Counted from the stretch's first letter, positions 44,067 to 55,348 are shown. The stretch: DNA of 64,000 nucleotides from Azorinus chamasolen (GCA_963576725.1 OY755241.1:78232003-78296002), one strand, 5' to 3'. Translations and numbers: made by a program. The notes: a model not told the origin generated them from the letters alone.

Positions 44067-44513
44067 GTAGACGAAATGGGAAAGGATGTAAAATTAGGAG
44101 TAGACGAAATGGGAACAAATGCCAAAATAGTAGACGAAATGGGAAGTAGACGAAATGTGAAGTTACCTGTGGTTCACCTAATAAATATTCATTAATTGTC
44201 AGTGAGCAAATAGGTTAGAACCTGATCAGATCACTTTGTTCTAGAATCTGTATGATCTGGACTTATTCTGTTTGTAAAAAGATATAAAATATATCCTCCT
44301 TGTGATAATACAACTTATGCTTTTAGTGAAAATCAGGTTATTACCATATGCATAACAACATTTTATTCTCCTTTTCTATTGCTATGAAGTGTCATTTGTA
44401 TATATAATTCCTTAATTAAATACATAATTATGTTTAACATTATTATTTATTTATTATCCTCCACTCACTCATACATGGGGTATTGTCCTACTGGGGTTTG
44501 GTCCTAGTGATAT

Positions 44514-45845
44514 CACTACCTACAGCTAACTCATATCAAAGATTTATTTTAGATTAGAGAAAATAGAAAGTCATCATAGCAGTCATATTATAACAGAAAT
44601 GTGATATTTCTACCCGTAAAAAATGTATCTACTCTTAATATTCCAAAAACTGCCATTTCAGATGGTAAAATCTATTGAAACATCAACCTCTACATACAGC
44701 TAACTCATCTTCAACATAATATCAAAGATGTATTAAGTTTAGAGAAAATAATTAGTCATCATAGCCAATATTAAAGTAGAAATGTGATATTTCTATCCGT
44801 AAAAAATGCAAGTCTACCCTTAATATTCCAAATACTGCCATTTCAGTTGGTACAATGTATTGAAACATCAACCTCTACTTACAGCTCACTCATATTCAAC
44901 AGAATATCAAAGATTTACTTAGTTTAGAGAAAATAATTAGTCATTATAGCCCATATTGTAGCAGATATGAGATATTTCTACCTGTAAAAAATGCAAGTCT
45001 ACCCTTAATATTCCAAATACTTTCATTTCATATGGTAAAATCTATTGAAACATCAACCTCTACCTACAGCTCACTCATATTCAACAGAATATCAAAGATT
45101 CATTTAGTTTAGAGAAAATAATTAGTCATCATAGCCCGTATTGTAGTGGAAATGTTATATTTCTACCTGTAAAAAATGCAAGTCTACCCTTAATATTTCA
45201 AGTACTGCCATTTCAGATGGTGATATCTATTGAAACATCAACCTCTACCTACAGCTCACTCATATTCAACAGAATAGCAAAGATTTATTTAGTTTAGAGA
45301 AAATAATTAGTCATCATAGGCCATATTGTAGCAGAAATGTGATATTTCTACCCGTAAAAAATGCAAGTCTACCCTTAATATTCCAAATACTGCCATTTCA
45401 TATGGTACAATGTATTGAAACATCAACCTCTACCTACAGCTCACTAATCTTCAGCAGAATATCAAAGATTTATTTGGTTTAGAGAAAATATAAGTCATCA
45501 TAGCCCATATTGTAGCGGAAATGTGATATTTCTACCTGTAAAAATGCAAGTCTACCCTTAATATCCCAAATATTTCCATTATAGATGGTAAAATCTATTT
45601 GAAACATCAACTTCTACCGACAGCTAACTCATATTCAACAGAATATCAAAGATTTATTTAGTTTAGAGAAAATTATTAGTAACCATAGATTCATAGCACA
45701 TATTAAAGCGGAAATGTGATATTTCTACCCGAAAAAATTGCAAGACTACTCTTAATATTCCAAATACTTCCATTTCAGATGGTAAAATCTATTGAAACAT
45801 CAACCTCTACCTACAGCTCACTCATATTCAACAGAATATCAAATT
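44514..45845 (+). repeat. Satellite of 185 bp, about 7 units
   Basis: CATCAACCTCTAC occurs at 44681, 44866, 45051, 45236 and 45421 (exactly 185 bp apart), then 45605 and 45798. Each unit contains CAGCTCACTCATATTCAACA, AGTTTAGAGAAAATAATTAG and AAAAAATGCAAGTCTACCCT. It starts directly beside the outer inverted repeat of the 37-44 kb block. Confidence 0.93.
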
Positions 45846-47223
45846 TGTGTAGACACCTTTTTACTATGCCAGCATTGTCTCCCCTTATCCATTAAAATGT
45901 GATCTCTTAACGTACAGGCATTACTTATTTTAAAGACATTAGAATCATAATTGGTGAGAACTATTTGATTTAAACTTGAGATTTTAAATATTTCTATCTT
46001 ATATATGTATTGCTCCAATGTGCTAAACTTTATCCTATATTTACAGGCGGTTTTGTTTTAAAGTGTTAGTGTTTTATGTTACTATATTCCTAGGCATTAC
46101 CACAGGTGTTCGGCTCATGCTACCTCCCACCCCAACCCCTCTCTACAACCCAAAAAATGAATAAAATACACTACAATGTGCATACATATGGTCAAATCAT
46201 CATAATATAGCATAACAACCAGTTTCTGACAAACACTTCTCAGTGTCAAAATATATCATAGGAAGGTAGACATGAAAACCCAGTGGAAATCACCACAGTA
46301 CTTGCTCTAGAGTCTGTAACTTGACCATTCTTAACAATTAACGGCTCTTTTTCGTGGAAAAGATGCCTCTATTGAAATAATAACCAACAATAACCACTGC
46401 TCTTCCAATTCAATAACTATGTCTCTTTAAACACCAAACACATGTTGGTCGGACAAGATCTGATAGATGCGAGTGCACTATTTGACAAGAGGAAAACTAC
46501 GTAAATTGCTTATAGACCCAAGATTTATCTTTCCATATCACCACATGTGGGTATAATCATGCAATTTGTGCCTCGCTGTCTAACAGTCGTGAAATTGCTC
46601 GTGTGTCATTTAACAACATTGGTAACGGTTGATCTGTATCATCGCAGGCATGAAGCAACAAGTGCCTTGCTGACGTTGATCTCTGCACGAAGTAAATACA
46701 GATTTACTTCGTGATCTCTGGATGTAATAGATCGTGCACAATTTGGCAGAAATTTGTTTTGTCATGGTATAAAAACATCGATATGTATACTGTAAACTTG
46801 ACAAGTGTAATATTTTAATGTATTTTGTTGATGATCTGACCATACGCATGCATGTTTTATTGGCTTTTATTCATTTTGGGGTTGTAGAGGTGGGGGGGGG
46901 GGGGGGGGCGTTAACACTCGCCGAACATCTGTGGGCATTACTGTACATGTGTTATTAAAGGTACGCTGTCTAATAGTATTCTTGGTGGAACTGGTGGCAA
47001 GAGATATTTAAATAATGTTGCATAGATAGGCGTAGTATGGATATTCCTGTGTGGACAGGCCATATATTGGTGTAGATCAAATTTGTTAACGTATCCTTTG
47101 TGGAATTGGCTTTATTCAGGCATTAAGCCACTCAGATAAACTTCCAAGGTAGTGGCAGTGTTTTCTCACATAACTCCCTTGATATCCGGGTTTAACCGCA
47201 GTTTTTGAAATCTCTGTGGCGTT
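45846..47223. other. No gene seen; poly-G run at 46892-46908
   Basis: A small palindrome, CACGAAGTAAATACAGATTT/ACTTCGTG, lies at 46686-46714. The open frame at 46610-46849 has no support. Confidence 0.45.
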
Positions 47224-47331
47224 GGCCAATCAGAGTTGATTATTCAATATTTCCTTTTTCGTGAAGACTGGATTATTCATGTTGGCGGCAATAATCCAAT
47301 CTTCTCGAAAAGAAAATTTGATTGGCCAACT
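47224..47331. repeat. Palindromic hairpin with TTGGCCAATCA ends
   Basis: TTGGCCAATCAGAGTTGATT and AAAATTTGATTGGCCAA are inverted. The inner arms GAAGACTGGATTATT / AATAATCCAATCTTC surround CATGTTGGCGGC. Confidence 0.85.
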
Positions 47332-47505
47332 ATCGTTTCTACAACTTAAAACATTGACTCGGCACGTGAACAGCATTAGCAACCGTAACGTAGTGATGTA
47401 CACAGTGACGTAAATTTGGAAACAATATCCCTTATTTGGATCTAGTGGGCGGTTCAATTCGACATCAGCATGGTTTACCCAAGTGCAACAGGACATGTTT
47501 TACGA

Positions 47506-47830
47506 TTAACTTTTTACTCCACAAATATGTCGTTTGTAAATGGTGTATAGGAGCCGCCTAATCAGAATCTGCTCTATTTGCTTATTGAATAATATAAATC
47601 TGATTCTACAGTTTCTGCGTTGGTAAACATTAACGTGTTAATATGCCTTTTTAAAGATTAAGCTAATTAATATTCATGACGTCATCATTTCTAAGATGAG
47701 TATAAGATCTAATGGAGTAAATGGTTAGGCGAACACTAAGGGACATTATCCCTTTACCTGGTAATATCGGCATTTTCAGGTAGTGCCTACAGGAGTTGTC
47801 TTTTCAGGATCAGCTGTGTTTGTTTATAGA
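47506..47830. repeat. TTAA-type MITE and following fragment
   Basis: 47506-47728: TTAACTTTTTACTCCACA to GGAGTAAATGGTTAG with a half core, GTATAGGAGCCGCC. 47749-47830: ATCCCTTTACCTGGTAATAT with TACAGGAGTTGTC. Confidence 0.7.
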
Positions 47831-47956
47831 TGCTGATTGTATTTAAACCACATTTTTTATTAAAACATCAACAAATCTACTGACAGTGATGTATACAGTG
47901 ACGTAGCTTTGTAAACAGTGTCCCTTATGTGGATTTAGTGGGTGGTTTAAATCGGT

Positions 47957-48023
47957 TAGACTGCAAATGACAAGTCTTCATGAACCCAGTCTATTTCATG
48001 AAGACTTGTCATAATGCAGTCTA
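47957..48023. repeat. Perfect-looking hairpin, AGACTGC ends
   Basis: TTAGACTGCAAATGACAAGTC and GACTTGTCATAATGCAGTCTAA pair around TTCATGAACCCAGTCTATTT. Confidence 0.88.
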
Positions 48024-48116
48024 ACCTATATATATGACCTCAAACCATGGAAACCGATGTTTACATGTCATTAAAACGGCGAAAATACACTATTTTTGTT
48101 ATGTGAGAAAAAGAAT

Positions 48117-48250
48117 CTGGCGCTCGTTGCCTTTTAAGATCACGTGTTCCTAAACTCACCAAGAAAATATTATTAAGCTCGCCAAAGGTTCGCTTAATAA
48201 CATTTTCTAAGGCTCGTTTAGGAACATGTGATCTTAAGACAGCTCGCGAC
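48117..48250. repeat. Long palindrome, TAAGATCACGTGTTCCTAAA arms
   Basis: TAAGATCACGTGTTCCTAAA and TTTAGGAACATGTGATCTTA form the outer arms. AATATTATTAAGC and GCTTAATAACATT are the inner arms. Confidence 0.9.
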
Positions 48251-48349
48251 AGATCCTCTATATACTCTTATGCCTGACATTGACAGTTTATTGTACTTCG
48301 AGGTGTATATGCAGTGTAGACTCACGTAAATGTCATGACTATACATGTA

Positions 48350-49287
48350 TATACTCAACAAAAAAGGTTAAGGAAATTGTGTTTGAGGGACTACATGACA
48401 CAAGCTCTAAAAAATTTGGAACATTTTGAGTTTCACAGTATCATAGTGTCCATTTTTCCTTTATTTGAATTTATAGCGTCTTAAAAAATCAATGTCAAAG
48501 TTAACTGGTCTCCCCGTCATTTTTAGCAAAATTAAAATAATGTTTTGTTTGAGTAAAGAGTCACTGTATAGTTTCACCTAGAAAAAGCCTTTACTTGGCT
48601 CTTAGGCCATTTGTTTATCTCTGATAACTTAAGCAATACGTTCCAGACTGTGTCGGAATTTCAGTTTTAAAATCAGTTCAATATCTCAATTGCTAATGAC
48701 ATCATCTAAGGAACTGGTATTGAGAAATGCCACAAAGACGGCGACTTTCAATGAACATGCGAAACCGAGCTTTAAATAGGAATGTTAGAGTGAGTTGGGT
48801 TTTACGGCACTGCGACACTTTAGGAATGTTACAAGCTGGCATGACACAGACTTATTTTGCTAGGCGAATCGGTGTGTCTCCAAGTGCCATCCATCGTTTG
48901 AGCTCAACATTTGCTGAGACCCAACAGTATTGCAGATCGATCTCGCACTGGACGTCCACGGTGCACCACGCCAGCTGAATGTGTTTAGGCTTGTTGTCCT
49001 ACCTTTCCTGTGTCAGCCCCAGTGCGAGTACCAGTATTACAAGGCCAGATCACATTGTGACAGAATTGTCTAAGATTTCTTTCTTCAGAACAACGTTGTG
49101 AGCATTGACTTGACACTTTTTTTTAGAAAAATGACTTTGATCCCAGGGTTACTTGACACAGTGCTACAAAAAGGATATTAGTGCTATCAAACTAAAGGAA
49201 ACATGTTCCTAAAGCTATCAAATGTATCTAATAAAATAAATAAAAGTGGAATAATTGTTTGTTTTGGGGTTCTTTTGTTCAGTATAT
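48350..49287 (+). mobile_element. Tc1-like element, internally decayed (about 0.94 kb)
   Basis: The left end TATACTCAACAAAAAAGG and right end TTCTTTTGTTCAGTATA are imperfect inverted repeats next to TA dinucleotides, as expected for TA-targeting Tc1/mariner elements. The interior keeps only a helix-turn-helix remnant. The catalytic region is gone or unrecognisable. Confidence 0.75.
48727..48978 (+). pseudogene. Tc1-like transposase N-terminal remnant
   Basis: The frame from the ATG at 48727 contains MPQRRRLSMNMRNRA, then LGMLQAGMTQTYFARRIGVS and PSAIHRLSSTF. The GMLQAGMTQ-xARRxGVSxSxIxRL pattern is the paired-like helix-turn-helix of Tc1 transposases. After about residue 65 the frame shifts: a neighbouring frame reads ADRSRTGRPRCTT, the usual continuation. 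An insertion of about 12 codons near its start also departs from the family. Confidence 0.8.
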
Positions 49288-49556
49288 ATTTGGAGACTGT
49301 GATTGTGTTTAGAATTAGTGAAAGGGTTATTAGCTTTTATGATAAGTAAAGTGTAAAATACTTAACTAGTTCGTATTGTTTTATTTGTTTATGCAAGTGT
49401 TTTCCTACAGAGATAGCCAAAAGAATCCTGCACCACAAATCGGATTTGTGACAGACGTGTTAACCCTTTAAGTACTGCATGCATATAATTATGTATAACA
49501 GACCCACCCATTATGAATACAACTTAACTAACAATGTTAAATGAAGTTGGTAAATA
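49288..49556. other. No gene seen
   Basis: AT-rich spacer with nothing recognised. Confidence 0.45.
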
Positions 49557-49695
49557 CAGTCAAGCCCCTTTAAGCGGACGTTCAGTTTGGTATAAATATA
49601 CATGTATAGGTAATTGAGACAGCTGGCAGCTTCTCCTGCAACATTCTGCACGACTTTCACCCTGCATTAAGCAGCCCTTTGTCTAAAGGTATCTT
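49557..49695. repeat. ACAGTAAAACC-type MITE, decayed
   Basis: ACAGTCAAGCCCCTTTAAGC is the left end; TGCACGACTTTCACCCTGCA and TTAAGCAGCC are the right arm. The right terminus is lost. Confidence 0.6.
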
Positions 49696-49734
49696 AAGCC
49701 TTCTCTTGCTGAATTTTAAGATACATTTCTCTTT

Positions 49735-50935
49735 TACCCATGCCCTGTCGTATAAGACATATTGTTTTCGTGAGAGTTGTCTGTCTGTCTGTCTGTCTGT
49801 CCGTCACACTTTTTGTCCGGACGATAACTTCAATATGCCTGATGCCAGTTGATTGAAACTTCATATATGGAAAGAGCATAATAAGAGGAAGTGTCATGCA
49901 CAAGGTTCATAACTCTGGCTTCATTAATATAGGAGTTATTGCCCTTTGTAGAAAAAATCACACTTTTTTGTCCGGACGATAACTCCTATATGGCTCATGC
50001 CATTGGATTGAAACTTCATATATGGAAAGATCATGACAAGAGGAAGTGTCATGCACAATGTCCATAACTCTGGCTTCACTAATATTGGAGTTATTGCCCT
50101 TTGTAAAAAAATCATAATTATTTGTCCGGACAATAACTTCAATATGCCTGATGCCAGTTGATTGAAACCTCATATATGGAAAGCGCATAATGAGAGGAAG
50201 TTTCATGCAGAAGGTACATAACTCTGGCTTCACTAATTTAGAAGTTATTGCCCTTTGTAAAAAAATCACACTTTTTTGTCCGGACGATAACTTCTATATG
50301 GCTCATGCCATTGGATTGAAACTTCATATATGGAAAGATCATAATGAGAGGAAGTGTCATGCACAAGGTCCATAACTCCGGCTTCACTAATATTGGAGTT
50401 ATTGCCCTTTTTAAAAAAAATCACAATTTTTTTGTCCGGATGATTACTCCTATGTGACACATGCCATTGGAGTGAAACTTCATACATGGAACGATCATGA
50501 TAAGAGAAAGTGTCATGCATAAAATCCTTAACTCAAGCTTCAATAAATTTAGAGTTATTGCCCCTTGTACATTTGTTTAATTCTTTCTTGTCCGGACGAT
50601 AACTCCTACATGGCTCTTGCCATCATATTGAAACTTCATACATGGAAAGAGTATGATGAGAGAAAGTGTCATGAACAAGGGCCATAATTCTGGCTTCAAT
50701 ACTTTTGCAGTTATTGTCCTTTGTTACATTTTTTGGCCGATCAATAACTCCTGTTCGACTGATGCTATTGGAATGACATTTTATTTTTGGAAAGAGCATG
50801 ATGAAAGTAAGTGTTATGCACAAGGGCCATAAATCTGGTATCAGTATTTTTGGAGCTATTAGCTGTTATCATTTTCTTCTTGAAAAATGTAGTGTGGAAA
50901 ACGCATAATGAGGGGAAGTATCATTCATCAAGACC
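49735..50935 (+). repeat. Tandem repeat of about 150-155 bp, seven units (TTTTTGTCCGGACGATAAC)
   Basis: It is headed by (GTCTGTCT)n at 49779-49803. Units carry TGTCCGGACGATAACTCC, ATTGAAACTTCATATATGG, AGGAAGTGTCATGCACAAGG and GGAGTTATTGCCC. The reverse frame stays open across several units, which is a by-product of the repeat. Confidence 0.88.
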
Positions 50936-50968
50936 ATAACATTTTTAGTGATTTCCCTTTACATATTG

Positions 50969-51985
50969 TTAGTCCCCCACCGGTTACCGGTTGGGGGACT
51001 ATAGGTTTGCTCGATTCCGTCTGTCTGTCTGTCCGTCCGTCTGTCCGTCTGTCCGTCTGTCACGCTTCGTGTCCGGGCCATATCTCCTACAAAGTTATGC
51101 CAAATTCATTATAACTTCACACATTGAAGAAGCATGATTAGGGCTAGTGTCATTCACAAGGGTCATAACTCTAGCACCAATATTTTTGGAGTTACTCCCC
51201 TTTTACATACTTATTTGTCCGGACAATAACTCTTTATCTACTGGTTCAATTGATTTGAAACTTCACATATGGAACAATCATGATGAGGGGTAGTGTCATA
51301 CACAAGGGCCATAACTCTAGCATCAATATTTTTGGAGTTATTCCCCTTTTTCATATTTTCTTGTCAGTCCGTTTGTCACACTTCGTGTCCGGGCAATATC
51401 TCCTACAAAGTTAGGCCAAATTCATTATAACTTCACACATTGAAGAAGCATGATCAGGAGTAGTGTCATGCACAAGGGCCATAATTCTAGCATCAATATT
51501 TTTGGAGTTATTCCCCTTTTTCATATTTTTTTGTCCGGACAATAACTATTTCTCTACTGGTTCAATTGATTTGAAACTTCACATATGGAACACACATGAT
51601 GAGGGGTAGTGTCATGCACAAGGGCCATAACTCTAGCATCTATATTGTTGGAGTTATTCCCCTTTTCATATTTTCTTGTCCCGTTGATAACTCTTTATGT
51701 ACTGGTTCAATTGATTTGAAACTTCTCATATGGAACAAGCATGATGAGATGTAGTGTCATGCACAAGGGCAATAACTCTAGCATCAATATTTTTGGAGTT
51801 ACTCGCCTTTTTCATATTTTCTTGTCGGGACAATAACTTTTTATTTACTGATTCAATGTATGAAAGTAGGTATTAATACCATTCAGGTGGTCATGTATAT
51901 ACCATGGTCAACCACACCATGGGTGGGTGGGGTGGCGAGAGTGGAGGTTTTTTCAGTCCGGTGGGGGACTCATGTCTTGCATAGC
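50969..51985 (+). mobile_element. Pearl-like element (AGTCCCCCACCGG family)
   Basis: The 5' hairpin AGTCCCCCACCGGTTACC / GGTTGGGGGACT leads into CCGTCTGTCTGTCTGTCCG. Five or six units follow with TTGTCCGGACAATAACTCTT, TTGATTTGAAACTTCACATA and GGGCCATAACTCTAGCATCA. At the far end CAGTCCGGTGGGGGACTCA echoes the head. The units are related to those at 49735. Confidence 0.78.
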
Positions 51986-52079
51986 AATACAACATGCCCT
52001 TGTTTTTATTAGAGGGGAGACATCCGTTTTTGTGGCAAAAACCTCTAGTTACATTTATCTTCACTTCATACAAATATAC

Positions 52080-52395
52080 CTCAGTGCAATCAGTTTTGGA
52101 GTGCACTGATTGCAGAATCAATATGTAAATAGTGCAGACCCTGATGAGACAGTTCATGCAATTGAGACAGATACCGCAATTAACACTTCTCTTGCTGTTC
52201 AAGTCAATATTCCTACCTGGAAATAGTGCAGACCCTGATAAGACAGCTCCTTCATCAGGGTCATCACTATTTACAGGTAGGTGGGAGCTGTGTCATCAGG
52301 GTCTGCACTATTTACAGGTAGGTATATTGACGTGAACAGCAAGAGAAGTATTAGTTCTTTACCAGAATTCCCGCTTAGATGGGTTTTACTGTATA
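52080..52395. repeat. MITE-derived inverted repeats with AATAGTGCAGACCCTGAT
   Basis: AACACTTCTCTTGCTGTTCA (52182) is inverted at GTGAACAGCAAGAGAAGT (52332). Between them, CCTACCTGGAAATAGTGCAG and its inverse ACTATTTACAGGTAGG recur. The right flank GATGGGTTTTACTGTA resembles the ACAGTAAAACC end. Confidence 0.7.
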
Positions 52396-52419
52396 CAACT
52401 ATATAAAATAATATAGAAT

Positions 52420-52530
52420 GTGATCTAAGATATTCTATAAGCAAATAGAAACAATCTGATCAGACGGCTCTTACATGAACCGGCTTTTTAGGGTCTACGC
52501 AGCGAAGATGTCAAGTAGTAGGGGTTAAAT
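52420..52530. repeat. TTAA-type MITE, decayed right part
   Basis: ATTCTATAAGCAAATAGAAAC and CAGACGGCTCTTACATGAAC survive, ending GTAGGGGTTAAA. Confidence 0.5.
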
Positions 52531-52691
52531 CGATGGTCTACTCTTTGAACACCTGCGGTGGGTGGAGGGAGGGGAGACAACCGCGTCGAGGTTGTACAGA
52601 GCCGTGTAGTAGGTATCCTCGGTGGAACTGTAAACACTGAAACTGTAAAAGTCAGACCAGAAATATCTAAAACAGTTCTTATGTATACTAC

Positions 52692-53224
52692 AGTAGAACC
52701 TGCCTTAAGTGGCCGTCAAACAAGTATATTGATGAGCCTGTAAGACAGTAGGTAGCTTAATGCAGGTCAAGTGTTACAGAAAGCTCCATAAAGCGTCCAT
52801 CAAACAGGTATATTGATGAGCCTGTATGACAGTAGGTAGCTTAATGCAGGTCAAGTGTTACAGAAAGCTCCATAAAGCGGCCGTCAAACAGGTATATTGA
52901 TGAGCCTGTAAGACAGTAGGTAGCTTAATGCAGGTCAAGTGTTACAGAAAGCTCCATAAAGCGGCCATCAAACAAGTATATTGATGAGCCTGTAAGACAG
53001 TAGGTAGCTTAATGCAGGTCAAGTGTTACAGAAAGCTCCATAAAGCGGCCGTCAAACAGGTATATTGATGAGCCTGTAAGACAATAGGTAGCTTAATGCA
53101 GGTCAAGTGTTACAGAAAGCTCCATAAAGCGGCCGTCAAACAGGTATATTGATGAGCCTGTAAGACAGTAGGTAGCTTAATGCAGGTCAAGTGTTACAGA
53201 AAGCTCCATAAAGCGGTCATCAAA
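52692..53224 (+). repeat. 84-bp tandem array, six units
   Basis: CAAACARGTATATTGATGAG occurs at 52717, 52801, 52885, 52969, 53053 and 53137, exactly 84 bp apart, with a broken start of a seventh at 53221. The left flank ACAGTAGAACCTGCCTTAAG is the terminus of an ACAGTAAAACC-type MITE, and each unit keeps GTAGCTTAATGCAGG and CAGAAAGCTCC from that family. Confidence 0.95.
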
Positions 53225-54500
53225 CCGCCAGTGTCTGTGGTGTTTGACACCTATCAGACTACCGCCAGTGTATGCCGTGTTTGGTATATATCAGACTACC
53301 TGCCAGTGTCTGTCGTGTTTGACACCTATCGGACTAGATGCCAGTGTCTGCCGTGTTTGACACCTATCAGACTACCGCCAGTGTCTGTCGTGTTTGACAC
53401 CTATCAGACTACCGCCAGTGTATGCCGTGTTTGGTATATATCAGACTACCTAGCTGCCAGTGTTTATCGTGTTTGACACCTATCAGACTAGCTGCCAGTG
53501 CCTGCAGTGTTTGACACCTATCAGACTATCGCCAGTGTCTGTGGTGTTTGACACCTATCAGACTATCTGCTAGTGTATGCCATGTTTGGCACCAATCAGA
53601 CTACTTGCCAGTGTCTGCAGTGTTTGACACCTATCAGACTAGCTGCCAGTGTCTGCCGTGTTTGACACATATCAGACCACCGCCAGTGTCTGGGGTGTTT
53701 GACACCTATCAGACTACCGCCAGTGTATGCCGTGTTTGGTATATATCAGACTACCTGCCAGTGTCTGTCGTGTTTGACACCTATCAGACTAGCTGCCAGT
53801 GTCTGCAGTGTTTGACACCTATCAGACTATCGCCAGTGTCTGTGGTGTTTGACACCTATCAGACTACCTGCCAGTGTATGCCGTGTTTGGCACCAATCAG
53901 ACTACTTGCCAGTGTCTGCAGTGTTTGACACCTATCAGACTAGCTGCCAGTGTCTGCCGTGTTTGACACATATCAGACCACCGCCAGTGTCTGTGGTGTT
54001 TGACACCTATCAGACTACCGCCAGTGTATGCCGTGTTTGGTATATATCAGACTACCTGCCAGTGTCTGTCGTGTTTAACACCTATCAGACTAGCTGCCAG
54101 TGTCTGCAGTGTTTGACACCTATCAGACTACCGCCAGTGTCTGTGGTGTTTGACACCTATCAGACTACCTGCCAGTGTATGCCGTGTTTGGCACCTATCA
54201 GACTTCCTGCCAGTGTATGCCGTGTTTGACACCTATCAGACTACCTGCCAGTGTATGCCGTGCTTGCCACCTATCAGACTACCTGCCAGTGTCTGCAGTG
54301 TTTGACACCTATCATACTACCTGTCAGTGTATGCAGTGTTTGACACCTATCAGACTACCTGCCAGTGTCTGTCGTTTTTGACACCTATTAGACTAGCTGC
54401 CAGTGTATGCAGTGTTTGACACCTATCAGACTACCTGCCAGTGTCTGGAGTGTTTGACACCTATTAGACTAGCTGCCAGTGTCTGCCGTGTTTGACACTT
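53225..54500 (+). repeat. 37-38-bp minisatellite with 301-bp higher-order period
   Basis: The monomer is roughly GCCAGTGTCTGYSGTGTTTG + ACACCTATCAGACTACCT, about 33 copies. A variant monomer has TTGGTATATATCAG. The order of variants repeats every 301 bp (matching points at 53548, 53849 and 54150). All three forward frames stay open over long stretches, giving ORFs rich in VSVVFDTYQT, CQCLPCLTPIRL and ASVCRVWYISDY; these are frames of one repeat, not proteins with support. Confidence 0.95.
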
Positions 54501-55122
54501 GTGGAAATTTGTTCTCGTGGAAAAGGGTATAATTGCATTGAAAACAGTAAAGACTCAGATCAGCCTTTGGGGTTCTGCACTGTTTAACATCCATCAGAAT
54601 CTGTAGAAAGGTGTTATTTGTCTTTCAATACCAGCTCACACTTGACCGGAGATCTCATCATAGAGGTCTGTATCTATACTATTTGCAATGCGATGAGACC
54701 ATAAAATATATAACGTCAAATTATAACAACAGTTAACCCATTCCCGCGTATTGACGCCTCTGTAAAAGTCACTTTTTGAAACCATTTTAATAAACGTGCC
54801 CAACCTTTAGGCTGCTATGCCCAACACGGGGCTGCTTGATGTACACTCAAAATATGTATATAACTTCCAAACTCATCAGTGTTGATTTTGCCCCTAAGGG
54901 ATTAGTCACTAGAAAGACGTGTTAGCCCTTAGCCTGTTAACCAAGACCTGATTAGCATTTGCAAACACCTAGGACCGAGATGAGACGCTGGGGATCCAAG
55001 CTGTTTGACACATCCGTCAATAGTTTCTCGAAAGCTTTTCAAATCTGAACCGGTCAATATTGTACCACATCCTGATTGGAGCATGCACTATTCTCTTTAA
55101 AGCAAAAAGGGGTCAATAATGA
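54501..55122. other. No gene; short MITE remnants
   Basis: Remnants include AGATCAGCCTTTGGGGTTCTG (54556) and TTAACCCATTCCCGCGTATT (54733) with GAAACCATTTTAATAAACG, a worn TTAACCCATT MITE. Confidence 0.5.
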
Positions 55123-55348
55123 TTAACCCTTTACTTCATATAAATGTGTTTCATGCATTTGCAAACAGAGTAGATCCAGCTATAGGAGCTGTGTGATCAG
55201 GGTCTGCTCTGTTTGCTAATGGAAATTGAACGATCTGTTTCTTTACTTTCTTAAATAGCTACAATGTTCCACTTTCCATATTTCATTGTTATATATAAAA
55301 AAAACTATTTTGACATTTGGAATAAACGTACAACAGGGAAAGGGTTAA
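55123..55348. repeat. TTAA-type MITE, full length
   Basis: TTAACCCTTTACTTCATAT begins and CAACAGGGAAAGGGTTAA ends it. The left half of the core is deleted (GATCCAGCTATAGGAGCTGT). Confidence 0.9.

Larger units (their letters stand above)
37918..44159. mobile_element. Fold-back-like ends made of CCCATTTCGTCTAC repeats
   Basis: The left end has four units at 37918 (one mismatch), 37934, 37959 and 37992. The right end has the reverse unit GTAGACGAAATGGG at 44067, 44100, 44130 and 44146 (last one ending TGTG). Spacing from the outside in is 16, 25, 33 on the left and 16, 30, 33 on the right, so the two ends mirror each other. Confidence 0.65.
37279..44513. mobile_element. Block bounded by nested inverted repeats (possible composite fold-back element)
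   Basis: The outer pair is CACTAGG...AAAACCCCACTAGGAC and AGGACAATACCCCAC (37279-37339), facing TGGGGTATTGTCCTACTGGG and GGTCCTAGTGA (44475-44513). Inside it lies the CCCATTTCGTCTAC pair (37918-38005 and 44067-44159). The block holds pearl-like elements, the palindrome array and the 669-bp triplication. No transposase gene is visible. Outer and inner pairs may belong to one element or to two. Confidence 0.5.

Noticed and set aside
49694..50823. Overlapping minus-strand ORFs
   Set aside because: They repeat with the tandem unit of about 155 bp and have no protein motifs.
53180..54381. Long ORFs of up to 126 codons
   Set aside because: They are frames of the 37-38-bp minisatellite, open in all three phases, with no start, splice or domain support.
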